Below, one piece after another: positions 44,771 to 56,059 of a stretch of DNA of 64,000 bases. The stretch lies in the NCBI RefSeq assembly GCF_009727055.1, contig NC_052349.1:48156085-48220084 (forward strand). Reading direction: 5' to 3'. How positions within the stretch are numbered: the first letter of the stretch is position 1; the number at the start of each line of letters is the position of its first letter. The notes below the pieces were generated by a model. That model ran no database searches. It was not told the origin of the DNA and worked only from the letters and a program-made list of their open reading frames with translations. The DNA comes from Benincasa hispida. Lineage: Eukaryota; Streptophyta; Magnoliopsida; Cucurbitales; Cucurbitaceae. The position numbers and the translations under genes are program-made.

Positions 44771-46819
44771 TATTGGGGTTGATGCCCTAAATCTCCTAGA
44801 GTCCTGTAGTTCTTAAACACGTGTATGAACAAACATTTGTGATGTAATAAAATGAGATATTTTATTCACTATTGTCTATGAAATATGAGATATTTTAGTT
44901 GCATTAACCACAAACTAATAAACTAAGATCCCTAGTTATCGTTGTAACTTAAATATGTATGTGGATACATACAAGTGGATCGTGTCTTAAGTGATAATCT
45001 AAATGGTCTGTAGTATATGCATGAAGGAGGGAAACCTTATCCTGATCACACTACGGATACAACCCGCTTTGTAAATGTTACAAGAGTTGTAAAGTGCTAC
45101 AAATGATCTGATCCTGGTCATTCCTGTGGAGACATGCGAGCGGGGGTATCCTATACAAAGGAGTTTATATAAGACCGAACCACGGAATGTTTAGTATCAT
45201 TATATAACGCCCTTCATGACAGAGACTTTCATTTCACTAGGATGACCAAAGGTAACATGACCTCAATCCTAAATGAATTGGGAACTCTTGCCTATGAGGG
45301 CGGTCCTTTGATTTGCATGGGTGCGAGTGGCTAGATCGCCGACTCAAACCTACCACTTTGGGGATTTGTCCGATTGGGGAGCTGGGAACTCAATTACACA
45401 AAATGAAATTCACTCCTTTCTCGAAGCAGAAGTAAGTAGATAAATTACTCCCTTAAAGTAGATAAATTACTCCCTTAAGGGCTGAATTCGAGGTTTGAAC
45501 AATGCCTTCTCATGGCCCGAGAAGTGTTCACTCATAGTAGGACTATGATGTATTATTCATTAGAGGAATCAGTGGTACTTAAGGAGTTAGATGTAACTAC
45601 AGGGGAAAAACAGTAAATTGGCCCAGTTGTACTTACGAGCGATTTATGAAGGGTCATCATACTGTTGATTGGTTATATCCAATGGACGCAGATATATATT
45701 TGTAGTGTGAAGAGTGCAATTGTCGATCTTTAGTGGAATGCCCGATAGTTAACGGATGGTGGATATCGTGACTAAAGAGGTTAGTCAGTTATTAACGTAC
45801 CGTTGGAGCTTCAAGCTACAAGTCCAAAAGGTCCCTTTGGTAGCTCAATGGATTCATGTTGAGAATCAGTTTTTGGGTTAGTTTGAAGTGTTCAAATTAA
45901 CAAGAGGGAATTTGATTATATATGATAGAATTAAATTAATTCAATTATATGTGATAAAATTGATTTGATGTATTAGATACATTAATTGGAGAAATTAATA
46001 TAAATATGATTTATATTAAATGTCATAAAGAAGAAAAAGAAATATGGTTTATATATTACATATTATGTGATATTAAAACTATAAATTATAAATATAATAT
46101 GATAAATTAGTTATAAATTTATTTATAATAAAAAAATTATGAGATAATTGTGGTTGGTTATTAATTTCTTCTTTAACCGTTGCAAGTGGGAAGTTTTAAA
46201 TCAGTTTTAATAACTAATGGATAAAAGTGAAAAGGTTTCATTTTTTTTCATAATTGCATAACATTCAATCGAGTTGAGAGAAAAGCTATATGATAGCCTT
46301 TGAGAGAGTGAACGACGAGACATCGAGTTTATTAGACGACAACTCCTCGTTTGCTAGACGATCGAGTACCCAATTTATATGATAGACTTAGCCATTTTCC
46401 TACTGACTCAATCATTTACTCTATCGTTTAATACCTCTTTCCCTCTACCAAATCCTCAGAGCCCACACCTCCTGGATTCTCACACCGAGAATACCAAGGA
46501 AACCGAGTGGTGGTGTCGAGTTTTTCTATTCGAGGGTCAATGATCGAGTCTTACTCGATTGTGTTCGAGGATCTGACAATTCGTGATTTTCACTGGTTGT
46601 TTGTTGCGTTCGTGCAATTGATCGAGTTTTCTTGGACGCGTGACTGGTGTTGGTCGAGGGAATACTAGAAGAAGAGTTATGCAAAGGTATGCCACTTGAT
46701 TCCCTTTGTATTTAATTTGATAGGTTGCTATAATTTACTCGATGGTGCATAACTTTTCTTATATGTTTATAAATGCTTTGTTCTTTCATAATGGATTCTC
46801 TTGTTTAAGAGTTCCTTCG
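44771..46819 (+). repeat. solo LTR of the C3 family inside C3 integrase
   Basis: It starts TATTGGGGTTGATGCCC (TGTTGGGG with one change). GGAAT flanks both sides (44766-44770 and 46820-46824), and integrase reading resumes in place after it (IVSQLSILCTPQ). No internal region is present, so it is a solo LTR left by LTR-LTR recombination. The right half is rich in ATCGAGT-like words (46310-46630). It carries a splice-donor-like GCAAAGGTATG at 46681. Confidence 0.85.
45435..45478 (+). repeat. exact 22-bp tandem duplication
   Basis: AGTAGATAAATTACTCCC begins a 22-bp unit present twice without change (45435-45456, 45457-45478) in the solo LTR; related LTRs show one copy. It looks like a recent slippage or repair event. 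Confidence 0.9.
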
Positions 46820-47503
46820 GGAATAGTATCCCAACTCTCAATACTTTGTACACCTCAGTAAAATGGTGGATCAGAAAGGAGAAATCAAACCCTGTTGGAC
46901 ATGGTTCGGTCTATGATTAGTTACGCTTCCTTACCTGACTCGTTTTGGGATTATGCAGTAGAGACTGTAGCGTACATCTTAAACTGCATTCCATTCAAAA
47001 GTGTTGCTAGAACACCTTTAAAGTTATGGAATGGTCAAAAAAGCTAGTTTACGTCACTTTAGAATCTGAGGTTGCCTAGCACATGTGCTTAAGGCTAATC
47101 CTAAGAAATTGGAACCACATTCAAGATTGTGCCTATTTGTAGGCTACTCCAAAGGAACGAGAGGTGGTTACTTCTTTGATTCTAAAGAAAACAAAGTGTT
47201 TGTATAGAAAAATGCTACTTTTCTTGAAGAAGACCACATAAGGGAGCACAAGCCCAGAAGTAAGATTGTGTTGAATGAAATTTCCAAAGAAACTACTGAA
47301 CCTTTAACAAGAGTTGTTGAAAAACCTAGTACCTTAATAAGGGTTGTTGAATTAGAATCGTCTAGTAGGTCAAATCCACCTGAAGTTTTGAGGTAACCTC
47401 GTCGTACGGTTGCAAACCCACCTATTCATTATATGGGTTTAACAAAAATCCTGGTTATGGTAGCTGATGGTGAAGTTGAGGATCCATTGCTTATAAGAAG
47501 GAA
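46820..47503 (+). pseudogene. C3 integrase, C-terminal part
   Basis: SQLSILCTPQ, a stop replacing Gln, then NGGSERRNQTLLDMVRSMIS retains the catalytic Glu. YASLPDSFWDYAVETVAYIL and FKSVARTPLKLWNGQ follow, then, after a shift, RGGYFFDSKENKVF. The stretch to 47500 is the variable linker to reverse transcriptase (DEDHIREHKPRSK-like, IHYMGLTKI). Multiple stops. Confidence 0.8.
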
Positions 47504-48480
47504 ATGAAGGATATTGACAAAGATGAATGGATCAAAGTGATGGATCTCAAAATGGATACTATGCACTTCAATTCCTTATGGGATCTTGTAGATCAACCTG
47601 ATGGGGTTAAACCTATAGGTTGTAAATGGATCTACAAGAGGAAACGGGGTGCTGATGGGAAACTACAAACCTTCAAGGCTAGACTTGTGACAAAGGGTTA
47701 TACCCAGGTTGAGGGAGTTGACTATGAGGGGACTTTCTCACCTGTTGTCATGCTTAAGTCTATCTGGATTCTCCTGTCCATTGCCTCATATTATGTCTAT
47801 GAGATTTGGCATATAGATGTCAAGATTGCTTTTCTAAATGGCAATCTTGAAGGGACCATTTACATGGAGCAGCTTGAGAGATTCATAACCCAAGGTCAAG
47901 AGTAAAAGGTTTGCAAGCTTTATCGATCCATTTATGAAATGAAGCAAGCATCTCGATCTTGGAACATAAGGTTTGATACTATGATAAAATCTTATGGCTT
48001 TGATCAAAATGTTGATCAGCCTTGTGTATACAAGAAGATCATCAACAGTTCAACAGTTTTTCTAGTGTTATATGTAGATGATATCCTACTCATTGGGAAT
48101 GATGTAGGTTTACTGACTAAAGTTAAGAATTTGCTAGCGACCTAATTCCAAATGAAAGATTTGAGAAAGGCTCAATTTGTTCTGGGTATTCGAGATCGAA
48201 AGAACAAAATGCTAGTTTTGTCTCAAGCATCGTATATTGACAAGATGCTTGTCAAATATTCGATGCAGAACTCCAAGAGGGGCTTATTGCCTTCTAGACA
48301 GGGAGTGATATTTTCTAAGGAATAGTATCCTAAGACACCTCTAGAGGTTAAAGAGATGAGACGAATCCCTTATGCATCGGCTGTGGGAAGCTTGATGTAT
48401 GCGATGTTATACACAAGACCTGACATCTGCTATGCAATGGAGATAGTCAGTAGATATTAATATAATCCAGGATTAGGTCA
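47504..48480 (+). pseudogene. C3 reverse transcriptase
   Basis: 47504-47905 is open for 133 codons: WIKVMDLKMDTMHFNSLWDL, GCKWIYKRKRGADGKLQTFK, ARLVTKGYTQVEGVDYEGTF and IDVKIAFLNGNLEGTIYMEQ. After stops at 47903 and 47936 it continues with QASRSWNIRFDTMIKSYGFD and the intact box VLYVDDILLIGND (48065-48105). A Gln-to-stop change at 48143 and later breaks end it. RT palm motifs are preserved, but no full-length enzyme can be made. Confidence 0.85.
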
Positions 48481-49060
48481 CTGAACCGCCATTAAAAACA
48501 TCCTCAAGTATCTACGGAGAACGAGGGACTACATTCTCGTGTATGGTTCTAAGGATTTGATCCTTACGGGATACACGGACTCTGACTTTCAGACTGATAA
48601 GGATTCTAGGAAATCCACATCAGGATCAGCATTCACTCTGAATAGAGGGGCAGTAGTATGGAGAAGCACCAAGCAAGGGTGCATTACTGACTCCACTATG
48701 GAGGCTGAGTATGTAGCGGCTTGTGAAGTTACTAAGGAAGCTGTTTGGCTTAGGAAATTCTTGACTTATCTGGAAGTTGTTTCAGACATTTAAAGCGCAT
48801 CACACTTTATTGTGATAATGTGGTGTTGTGGCTAACTCTTGAGAGCCTAGGAGTCACAAGCGTGGGAAGCATATATAGCGAAAGTATCATCTCATTCGAC
48901 AAATTGTGCATCGAGAGGACGTGATTGTCATTCAGATAGCTTCAAAACACAACATTGATTATCCATTTCCAAAGGCTCTCACGGCTAAAGTGTTTGAGGG
49001 TCACCTGCAAAGTATGGGTCTATGGGACAGGCAACATCTAGACTAAGGCAAGTTGGAGAT
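48481..49060 (+). pseudogene. C3 RNase H
   Basis: LILTGYTDSDFQTDKDSRKS, TSGSAFTLNRGAVVWRSTKQ and TDSTMEAEYVAACEVTKEAV (48539-48793), then a stop, then LYCDN and KRGKHI-like sequence in broken frames and HNIDYPFPKALTAKVFEGHL-like codons to about 49010. The sequence expected at the end of a copia polyprotein is therefore complete but interrupted. Confidence 0.82.
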
Positions 49061-49155
49061 TTGTATTGTGCACTGTTATGCCCTAGTTTATTATTTGTGT
49101 ACTTTGTATTTTGACTATATTGTACACTCCACTAGCTTTAGGTCAAGTGGAGGAT

Positions 49156-49526
49156 TGTTGGGGTTGATGCCCTAAATCTCGTAGGATCCTATAGTTTGTA
49201 AATGTATGGAGCAAACTCATTGTTTATTTAATAAAAATATGATATTTTATTTCATTTTTTAGTTGCATTAACCAAAAACCAATAAACTAACATCCAAGAT
49301 TGTCTTGTAACTTAAACACGTATGTAGAGACATACGGGTGGATCATGTTTTAGTGATAACCTAAATGGTCTATAGTAGATGGATAAGGTTGGATACTTTA
49401 TCCTTGTGACACTACAAGTATGGCCTGTTTTGTAGATGTTACAATTGTTGTAAAGTGCTACAAATGATTTGATCCTGATCATACATGTATAGACATGTGA
49501 GCGGGGATATTTTATACAAAAGAGTT
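49156..49526 (+). repeat. C3 3' LTR, cut by G2 after 371 bp
   Basis: It starts TGTTGGGGTTGATGCCC after the polypurine tract AAGTGGAGGA (49145-49154). It aligns with 44771 onward until TACAAAAGAGTT (49526), where the G2 LTR begins. The rest of this LTR is not seen on the other side of G2. Confidence 0.85.
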
Positions 49527-51010
49527 TGTTAGCTCTCAAAAAGAGCTAATATTCCTAGCTTAAATTCGGGCTCCTTTGTTGATTTTATGTGTTTATTTCT
49601 ATATTTTGTAGGTATGGAGCAACCAATAGGTAGCATTAATCATTTGGTGAAGAATAGGGTTAGTTTGAAGCAATTTTGAGTTAATTTGAACATCCGAGCT
49701 TCAAAGGAGTTTAAAAGACAAAAATTCCCCTATTGCAGCTTTACAACGCTCTTAAATTGCTTTACCTGATGCTTGTTAAATGTTTGAAGGCAGCAGCTCG
49801 AAGTGCATGGGAGCATTGCAATGCTGCCTACAGCATCGCAACACTCCAAGGATGAATCAACGTCAGCGTCCCAACGCATCTCAACACTCCAACCTAACAC
49901 TAGTGGACAGACTGCCCAACGTTGCAATGCTACAAACTTTGACAGATGAACACAGGTAGCGTGTGCGCGAGTGAGAGTTGCAATGCTATTCCAAGTGTTG
50001 CAACGCTGCGATGAACCCTATAAATACCTCTCCTTGGCCCTAGGTTAAAATATGCCGAATTTTGGAGGCCAAATCGATGGAGGACGAAGTTAAACTTCAT
50101 TCTTCTTCTATTCCCTTCAATTTTCAGTATCTTTAGGTTAGTTTTTATTTTATTTTGGGTTTTAATCGATGGATTGGAGGTTTGTTCTTGATTTGTCTAT
50201 GAATTGAGAATCTCTATCTAATTTCTTTGAGCAAGAGTCTTATGTTAATTTCTTGAAGGTTTTTTTAATTAATTTAACTGTAAACTTGTGAATTCTTTGG
50301 ATGGATTCATTTTAATATTAATAGAGTTTCAATGATTTCTTTTGACAAATTAATTTTTTGAAATTCTTGTTTGCAAAATCGTCATAGCCTATGCAATATT
50401 GTTTGATTAAGTTGCACGTATTAGGATCGCATGTTTAGGGTCTAGACTTTTTCTGGCCAAATTCAAGTATGGCCTAGTATAATCCTACCCAAATAAATCA
50501 TGCTATAAGATGTGGTTGTCTAGCTTGTAGTATGTCTTAACAATTGAATATTTTCTTAATACTTTTCAGTTTTAACTTGTATGTCGCTGAGAAGGAAAAG
50601 TTTTAAACTGAATTAGAGCTAATTTAGATTTTTATCAAAATTGGCTAATTGGGCTATTAAAATTTCTAATAGGTTGAGCGTTGACAGATTAAGTGCAATT
50701 AATTGATGCCTAATGAAAGAAATTGCATAAGAGCTCTCTCTTGCTCTAGAAATTAGGTAGACTCCTATTCTAGATTACATTTACACTTTTATTTCAATTT
50801 CATACATTTATCTCTTCCACATCAAAACCCCTTATTTATCGTTCTAGTTAGAAAGTTAACTTAACGAAACCAATAATGTTTCTCTACGGATCGAATCGAA
50901 CTTACCACTGTTGCTACGTTTCAGTAGTAATAGAAGTAGTTCGGTATTTATAATTTTTCCTTTGTTTCGGTTTGGAGTTGAATTAACAACATCGATCCCC
51001 GATCCGAACA
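49527..51010 (+). repeat. G2 5' LTR (1484 bp)
   Basis: It begins TGTTAGCTCTCAAAAAGAGC and ends ATCCGAACA. The 5' end is an 8-bp-stem hairpin (TTAGCTCT/AGAGCTAA). U3 holds many GCAACGCT/GCAATGCT words. A TATA box TATAAATA lies at 50019-50026. Confidence 0.88.
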
Positions 51011-51014
51011 AAAA

Positions 51015-51032
51015 TGGTGCCATTGCTAGGGA
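51015..51032 (+). other. G2 primer-binding site
   Basis: TGGTGCCATTGCTAGGGA matches the Athila/Tat tRNA-Asp-type site except for C-to-T/G-to-A-like changes; it lies four bases after the LTR. Confidence 0.7.
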
Positions 51033-51119
51033 AGCCATTGACATTTCGTTAGTTAAATTTCTAGTTAGAGTATTCTTTTGCTTTTGATTTATTTTCCTTT
51101 TTGTGTCAGCATTTTAAGC

Positions 51120-52120
51120 ATGGACAGATATCATCAACAAGGATGGGGACAATCGAATGGAATTTCTCAACTTAGTGACCAGGTTCGTGACCTTCGAGGT
51201 CAACTTGTTGAGTTAGCTTCTTTGGTTAGTCGGTTGGTTATAGGTAACCGCAGCAGGTGCAAGCATGTAGGACTGATCACCCTAAGCAAGCATGTTGAAG
51301 TCTGCAGTGGAGCCCTATGCCACAAGATTACTCCATGGGAGGGTATCCTAGTTATATGGATGACGTTTTCCAAGGGCTCAAATGGGAGGAGTCGTATGAC
51401 TATGGAAACCTAGGATGGGACCAGTTCCATTATGATTCACCCTTTGCCACATCCAACATGATGATGCATGCTCACACCGCCGACCAGTTCCTTCTGCGAC
51501 CTTCGGGAGAGCTTTAGTCTTCAGACTGAGGTTAGAACTGATCTTCAAAGTTTGAGAGACTCAAGCACTCAATCTTCTGTTTCAGTGAAAGAGGATGTAA
51601 ACCCCTGCTACACACATCTTATGACAACATCGAGGCATGCGGCGATGAGATAATCTATGTCGACATTGAGGATGAGTTGGAAGATAACATGCGATGTTTA
51701 GAATCAGTTTGTGAGGACTATTGAGAACCTGAGCCTAAACCCGTCGATTTTCAAGTGATAGAGTTAGATGTTAAAAAACCTGCCCATGTTCTGTCATCTA
51801 GTATATCGTATATTTTTTAGTTTTTTTCTTCTCGTTCTTAAGTATCAGTCGAGTCAGTTGAGTCAGAGTCTTTATTTTCAGTTGAGTCAGTCCTTGAGTC
51901 TTTTGATTTTTCTTTTCCTTTTTTTCAAACAAAATTAAAAATCCAAAATTCGACCTGTCTGGTTATCTTCAAAAGATGACAAGCCTACCGGGCTATATCG
52001 ACTCACCCAAGAAGGGACTAGAGAAATACAAGAATTTCTTTGTACCTTGACAGGGGACAAGTCACATCGAGCAATTGACGTTAAAAATTTTCCCTTCCTT
52101 GAGGGAGCCAGAGGCAGGTA
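51120..52120 (+). pseudogene. G2 ORF of unknown function, decayed
   Basis: A possible start at 51120 reads MDRYHQQGWGQSNGISQL followed by a short heptad-like stretch (SDQVRDLRGQLVELASLVSR). Other frames continue it: YSMGGYPSYMDDVFQGLKWE, SYDYGNLGWDQFHYDSPF, then ACGDEIIYVDIEDELEDNM and finally GLYRLTQEGTREIQEFLCTL with DVKNFPFLEGARGR. The composition (coiled coil, acidic linker) recalls the N-terminal parts of Gag-like proteins of gypsy elements, but there is no zinc knuckle and I cannot name a family. At least four frame breaks. Confidence 0.4.
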
Positions 52121-53256
52121 AAAAATTTTACTACTTTCTTTATTTGTTTTCTATATTATGTTTTCTTTTTGAAAGGAGAGCATCTTTTTGAAAGGCGAGC
52201 TCGACCACCACCATCCTGTGCACGACATCATTTTTAGGGGAGGTTTTCTGTTCCCTTGTTTTTATTCTTTTTTTAGCTATACTTTAGATACATTGGGGAC
52301 AATCTATCATTTTAAGTTGAGGGTGGGGTACCCATTGAGTAGTATGTTATGTGCTTTGATTTCCTTGTTTTCTATTTGCTCTATTGTTATCATAATAGTT
52401 TATGACACACTCTTCCTGTAATAAAATTTGCATGAAAGGACGTTAAGAATGCATGATCATGATTTTTAGCCCATTTTTAAAATTTCTTCTTGTCACTTAC
52501 ATCTTTAAGTCATTGTTTTGCGAACATAAAGTCTTGCATGCTTAGATTGGGTTATCTGGTTTGTACTTCTGTTGTCACCTCAAAAGGTCCACCTTTGACT
52601 TAAGAGTAACTAAACTTGTGGTAGAGCAAAACTAAAAGAAGTGGATAAAATAGGGCCTACTATGAATGAAAAAAAGAAGAAGAAAAGAGAGAGATAAAGA
52701 AGAAAACGAGGCATAACTGATGTGCCTGCAAAAAAATAGCGTGCGTGTGTGCATGGATAGAGGTGAAAAGAGCTACCTCCACCATGCCTAGTTAGGGCCC
52801 GTGAGAAAAGAGTGTTAGGTTCCTAGCATTTGGGTGTGAAAGCTAGCCCTCTAAGTAAAATAAATGCTCTTTATGTTTTTTGTGTGTGAGTTTAGGCATC
52901 CTTATCTTAATGTTGTCTTGTTTATGCAAGTTTGTATGGTCGAGGTCGATAATCGAACCAGATTAAAGGGAAAACGGGATGAGGACCTTATAAAACTTTT
53001 TCGGGTTGTTCAAGCTTAACTAGCAAAACTCTAGGCTTACCATGCATGAATAGATCAAGAATCATTCTTAAAAGTGTGCTTCATTGATTGATCATAATTG
53101 ATTTTCGTTCTTGATTTCAAATTTTATTCTAATTGACTATTGAGACTTGAGTAACAACTTTGCTAATTAAGCTAACATGTCTTTGATTATCTTAATTTCT
53201 ATTTGATTATTAGTTTCTACGTTGCTCGGGACAAGCAAGAATTAAGTTGGGGTGTT
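52121..53256 (+). other. G2 3' non-coding region and polypurine tract
   Basis: No ORF stands out. There is a purine-rich AAGAAG run (52670-52710) and several GGGTGGGG-like words (52320, 53250). It ends GACAAGCAAGAATTAAG then TTGGGGTGT before the 3' LTR, a form usual for Tat/Athila polypurine regions. Confidence 0.5.
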
Positions 53257-53738
53257 TGTTAGCTCTCAAAAAGAGCTGATATTGCTAGATTAATCTGGGC
53301 TCGTTAGTGGGTTTTATGTGTTTATTTTCCTATTTTTTAGGTATCGAGCAACCAAGAGGTAGAATTAATCATTTGATGAAGAACGGGGTTAATTTGAAGT
53401 AATTTGAAGTAATTTGAAGTTAATTTGAACATTTGGGCTTTAAAGGAGTTAAAAAGACAAAAATGCCCCTGTCAAAGTGTGACAACGCTCTTGAATTGCT
53501 TAACCTGACGCTTGTTCAACACTTGAAGGCTGCAGCTCGAAGTGCAGGGGAGCTTTGCAACACTACCTACAGTGTCGCAACGTTCTGAGGATGAATCAAT
53601 GCCAGCGTACCAACACATCTCAACGCAACAACCTAATGCTTGTGGACAGAGCCAATAAGCATTGCAATGCAGCGAACTTTGACGAACGAACACGGGTAGC
53701 ATGCACTTGAGTGAGTGCTACAACACCATTCCAAGCCC
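53257..53738 (+). repeat. G2 3' LTR, truncated
   Basis: It starts TGTTAGCTCTCAAAAAGAGC like the 5' copy and runs parallel to it for about 480 bp. It stops at CACCATTCCAAG, where the minus-strand G1-type LTR joins. The remaining kilobase, including the TATA box, is missing. Confidence 0.8.
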
Positions 53739-55030
53739 AATTTTTTCAGCGCGAAGTAGGTGTCGTTCATTCTACCTACCCAAAACAAATGAAATTTATG
53801 TAAACTCTAACTACAACTAGAACTAACTCTTAGTAATAGTGGAAGTAAGAGGTCGATCCCAAGAGAACCGCAAATAATTAGCCTAAAAATTGACTATTTG
53901 AATTCCTAAATGCAAAATATTAAATGGGGGTTTGTTTGTTTTAAGAACTAAGAGAATCTAACTAAGTAAAAGACAATAATTGATATAGAAAATTTATTGA
54001 TGAGAGAAATAGAAAAAAGATTTTGAGATAACATTCAATGGAAATGAAATCTTGGGGAGTTTATATAACTAGGAAATTCTATCATTGACTTAATAAGAAA
54101 TCATTCAATAGTTCATTAAGAACAAATTCCTAATGTCTTAATTAGCTAATTTCATAGTTAACCCTAATCTAGGTCTTAATTTCTACCTAAAGACATTTCA
54201 CAACTAATCCCTAAATTGGACTCACGGGTTTTCTTAACTATTCTAATCTTGAAATCAAAAGACTGAAAATTCAAGATTGATTACATCAACGTTCTGAATT
54301 AATAGATTCTTTAAAGAAAAGAGAAAAAGAAGTCCATATTTTCTATCAAGACTACTAATTCTTGCAACTACAATTACAATTTTGTTATAGAACTATGTAA
54401 TTTTTGCATACAAAAATTGATAAATCTTGATTCGTCAATTCAATCTTAATCAATTTTATTCTAAATCTCAGTAAGAACATTCAAAAGAAAGTAATTACAT
54501 AAAAGAAAGTTCAAGAAAAGTCTCAAGAAAATGCATAATTACATAGTACCCCAAAAAAAAGAATTACCTACTCATGGAGGTTGAAGTTCTTTCAGCATTC
54601 CATTGATAGCTGCATATTGATACAAGTCTGAGTACAAATCGACACAATCTCATAGAAAAATTACGAAAAATCGCTCTTGGAAATAGAAATCTCTCTCCAA
54701 AAAAATGGGTTTTTCTACTTCAAGTTTTTCTCTCACGAAAATGATGGATTTTCTAAAAAAATGATATCGCTCTGTCTTACTGAAGAACGAACTCATTTAT
54801 ACCAGCAAAAAGTCGTTGTGAAGCGTGCGAATGGATCGTGTCAAAACCCAGAAAGAAGAATGAACACATCGAGTTTTTCTGTTTAATACTCGGTCCTCGA
54901 CACTCAACAATAATACTCAATCCTCGATGCTCTAGATGCTCTTGACTCGATTGCCTTAACTCGATGTAAAATGAATCAGATGAAACTCGATGACTCGATG
55001 GAAGATGGTTGAATACTCGATAGCATTCTA
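53739..55030 (-). repeat. G1-type LTR, minus orientation, 5'-truncated
   Basis: On the minus strand it matches the G1 5' LTR: ATCGAGT-rich U3, GCTGGTATAAATGAGTTC (TATA), AGAGCGATATCATTTTTT, long AT-rich R/U5 and an end near TGACACCTACTT. The first ~150 bp of the G1 LTR are absent at the right end, replaced by the next LTR piece. Orientation is opposite to G1, so it is a separate copy. Confidence 0.75.
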
Positions 55031-55890
55031 ATTCATTAGTTTTGGCTATAAATAAAGCATGTTCATACAATTATAAGAGGGTTTTAACTCATACCTTTGT
55101 AGAACCTCTTGAATCTCAAATTCAGCTACAAATCTTCTCCAAATATTCTTGTGAACCACCTTAAGGTCTTCCCTAATATTCTCTTGGAGCCTTAGATTGA
55201 GTTGTGGGACTTAAAATAAGCTTGAATGAAGGGAATTTGGAGAAGAAGCTCACTGTAGAAATTTGAAGAACTCCTTCTTCAACCTCATAAGTTTTCAATA
55301 AAACTTCAGCAAGTTCATACAGTTTCCATGCCCGATTCTCAGCTCATTGAAGGGAATAAAAGAAGAATGAATTTCAAGACCATCATGCAAAGAAGAAAGC
55401 TACATGAAGAGCACCTCATGCTTGGAAGATTGAATCAAGAATTAAATGGGAATTGAGTGTGCTACTTAGTTTATGTTAGTGGAGAAATCTAATTTTTTTC
55501 ATTTTGTGTTTTTTCAAGTTTTTCCAATTTTTTTTTTTATAAATTGATTTCCAAAACCAATTTTGTTTTAAAAATTGAAAAATATTTATTAATTTTACAA
55601 AAATAATTCATTTAATTAATTTTCTAATAAAATTAATCATAAATAATTAATTGAACAAGTTAATTAATTTTAATTAATTCTAATTAATTTAATATCAAAC
55701 ACAAACTTAATTTTCCAAAAATTCCACCACATGAATTCCTGTTCATGAATTTAATATTTAAATCATATTTAAATATAATTGATTCTCCAATTTCGTTTAA
55801 TTCCAAAATTAAACTCGTAATTATATCCCGTATAATTACTAATTCTCTTAATTCTAATTTTTTAGTATCTTATGCAATGCTTTGTTAGAC
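55031..55890 (-). repeat. copia-type LTR 3' part, minus orientation (tentative)
   Basis: On the minus strand it goes from AT-rich TTAATTAA sequence to TTTCTCCACTAACATAAAC, then GTTCTACAAAGGTATGAG and CTTATAATTGTATGAACATG, in the order seen in the R/U5 part of the C2 LTR (TCTTCAAAAGTAATATG, CTTATGAATGTCATATGAAT). No ORF. Borders with both neighbours are abrupt. Confidence 0.4.
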
Positions 55891-56059
55891 CAGTCATTAT
55901 GAGGAGAAATCTGGTAAAAGGCTAACTTTGAGTGCATGATAGTACATGGCACTCAAATACAAAGTAAAGAGAAAGATGCAAGGAAGGGCTCAAGATCCCT
56001 AAGATCCAATTCCACCTATTAGAGATCCATCCACACCAGAGGTGCAGGACCCTGAGGGT

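Larger units (their letters stand above)
43641..49526 (+). mobile_element. C3: Ty1/copia (Tork-like) element, body and partial 3' LTR
   Basis: It runs from the middle of gag through protease, integrase (split by a solo LTR), reverse transcriptase and RNase H to a polypurine tract and 3' LTR start at 49156. The 5' part is missing at the fusion with G1. The LTR start at 17828 is of the same family, so C3 probably began there and was opened by G1. The 3' LTR is cut by G2 at 49527. Confidence 0.8.
49527..53738 (+). mobile_element. G2: Ty3/gypsy-type element without pol
   Basis: A 1484-bp 5' LTR, a primer-binding site of the Athila/Tat kind, 2.2 kb of internal DNA with one decayed ORF, a polypurine-like AGTTGGGGTGT, and a 3' LTR cut at 53738. 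No protease, reverse transcriptase or integrase can be read, so it is non-autonomous. It lies in the C3 3' LTR. A solo LTR of the same family lies in G3. Confidence 0.8.
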
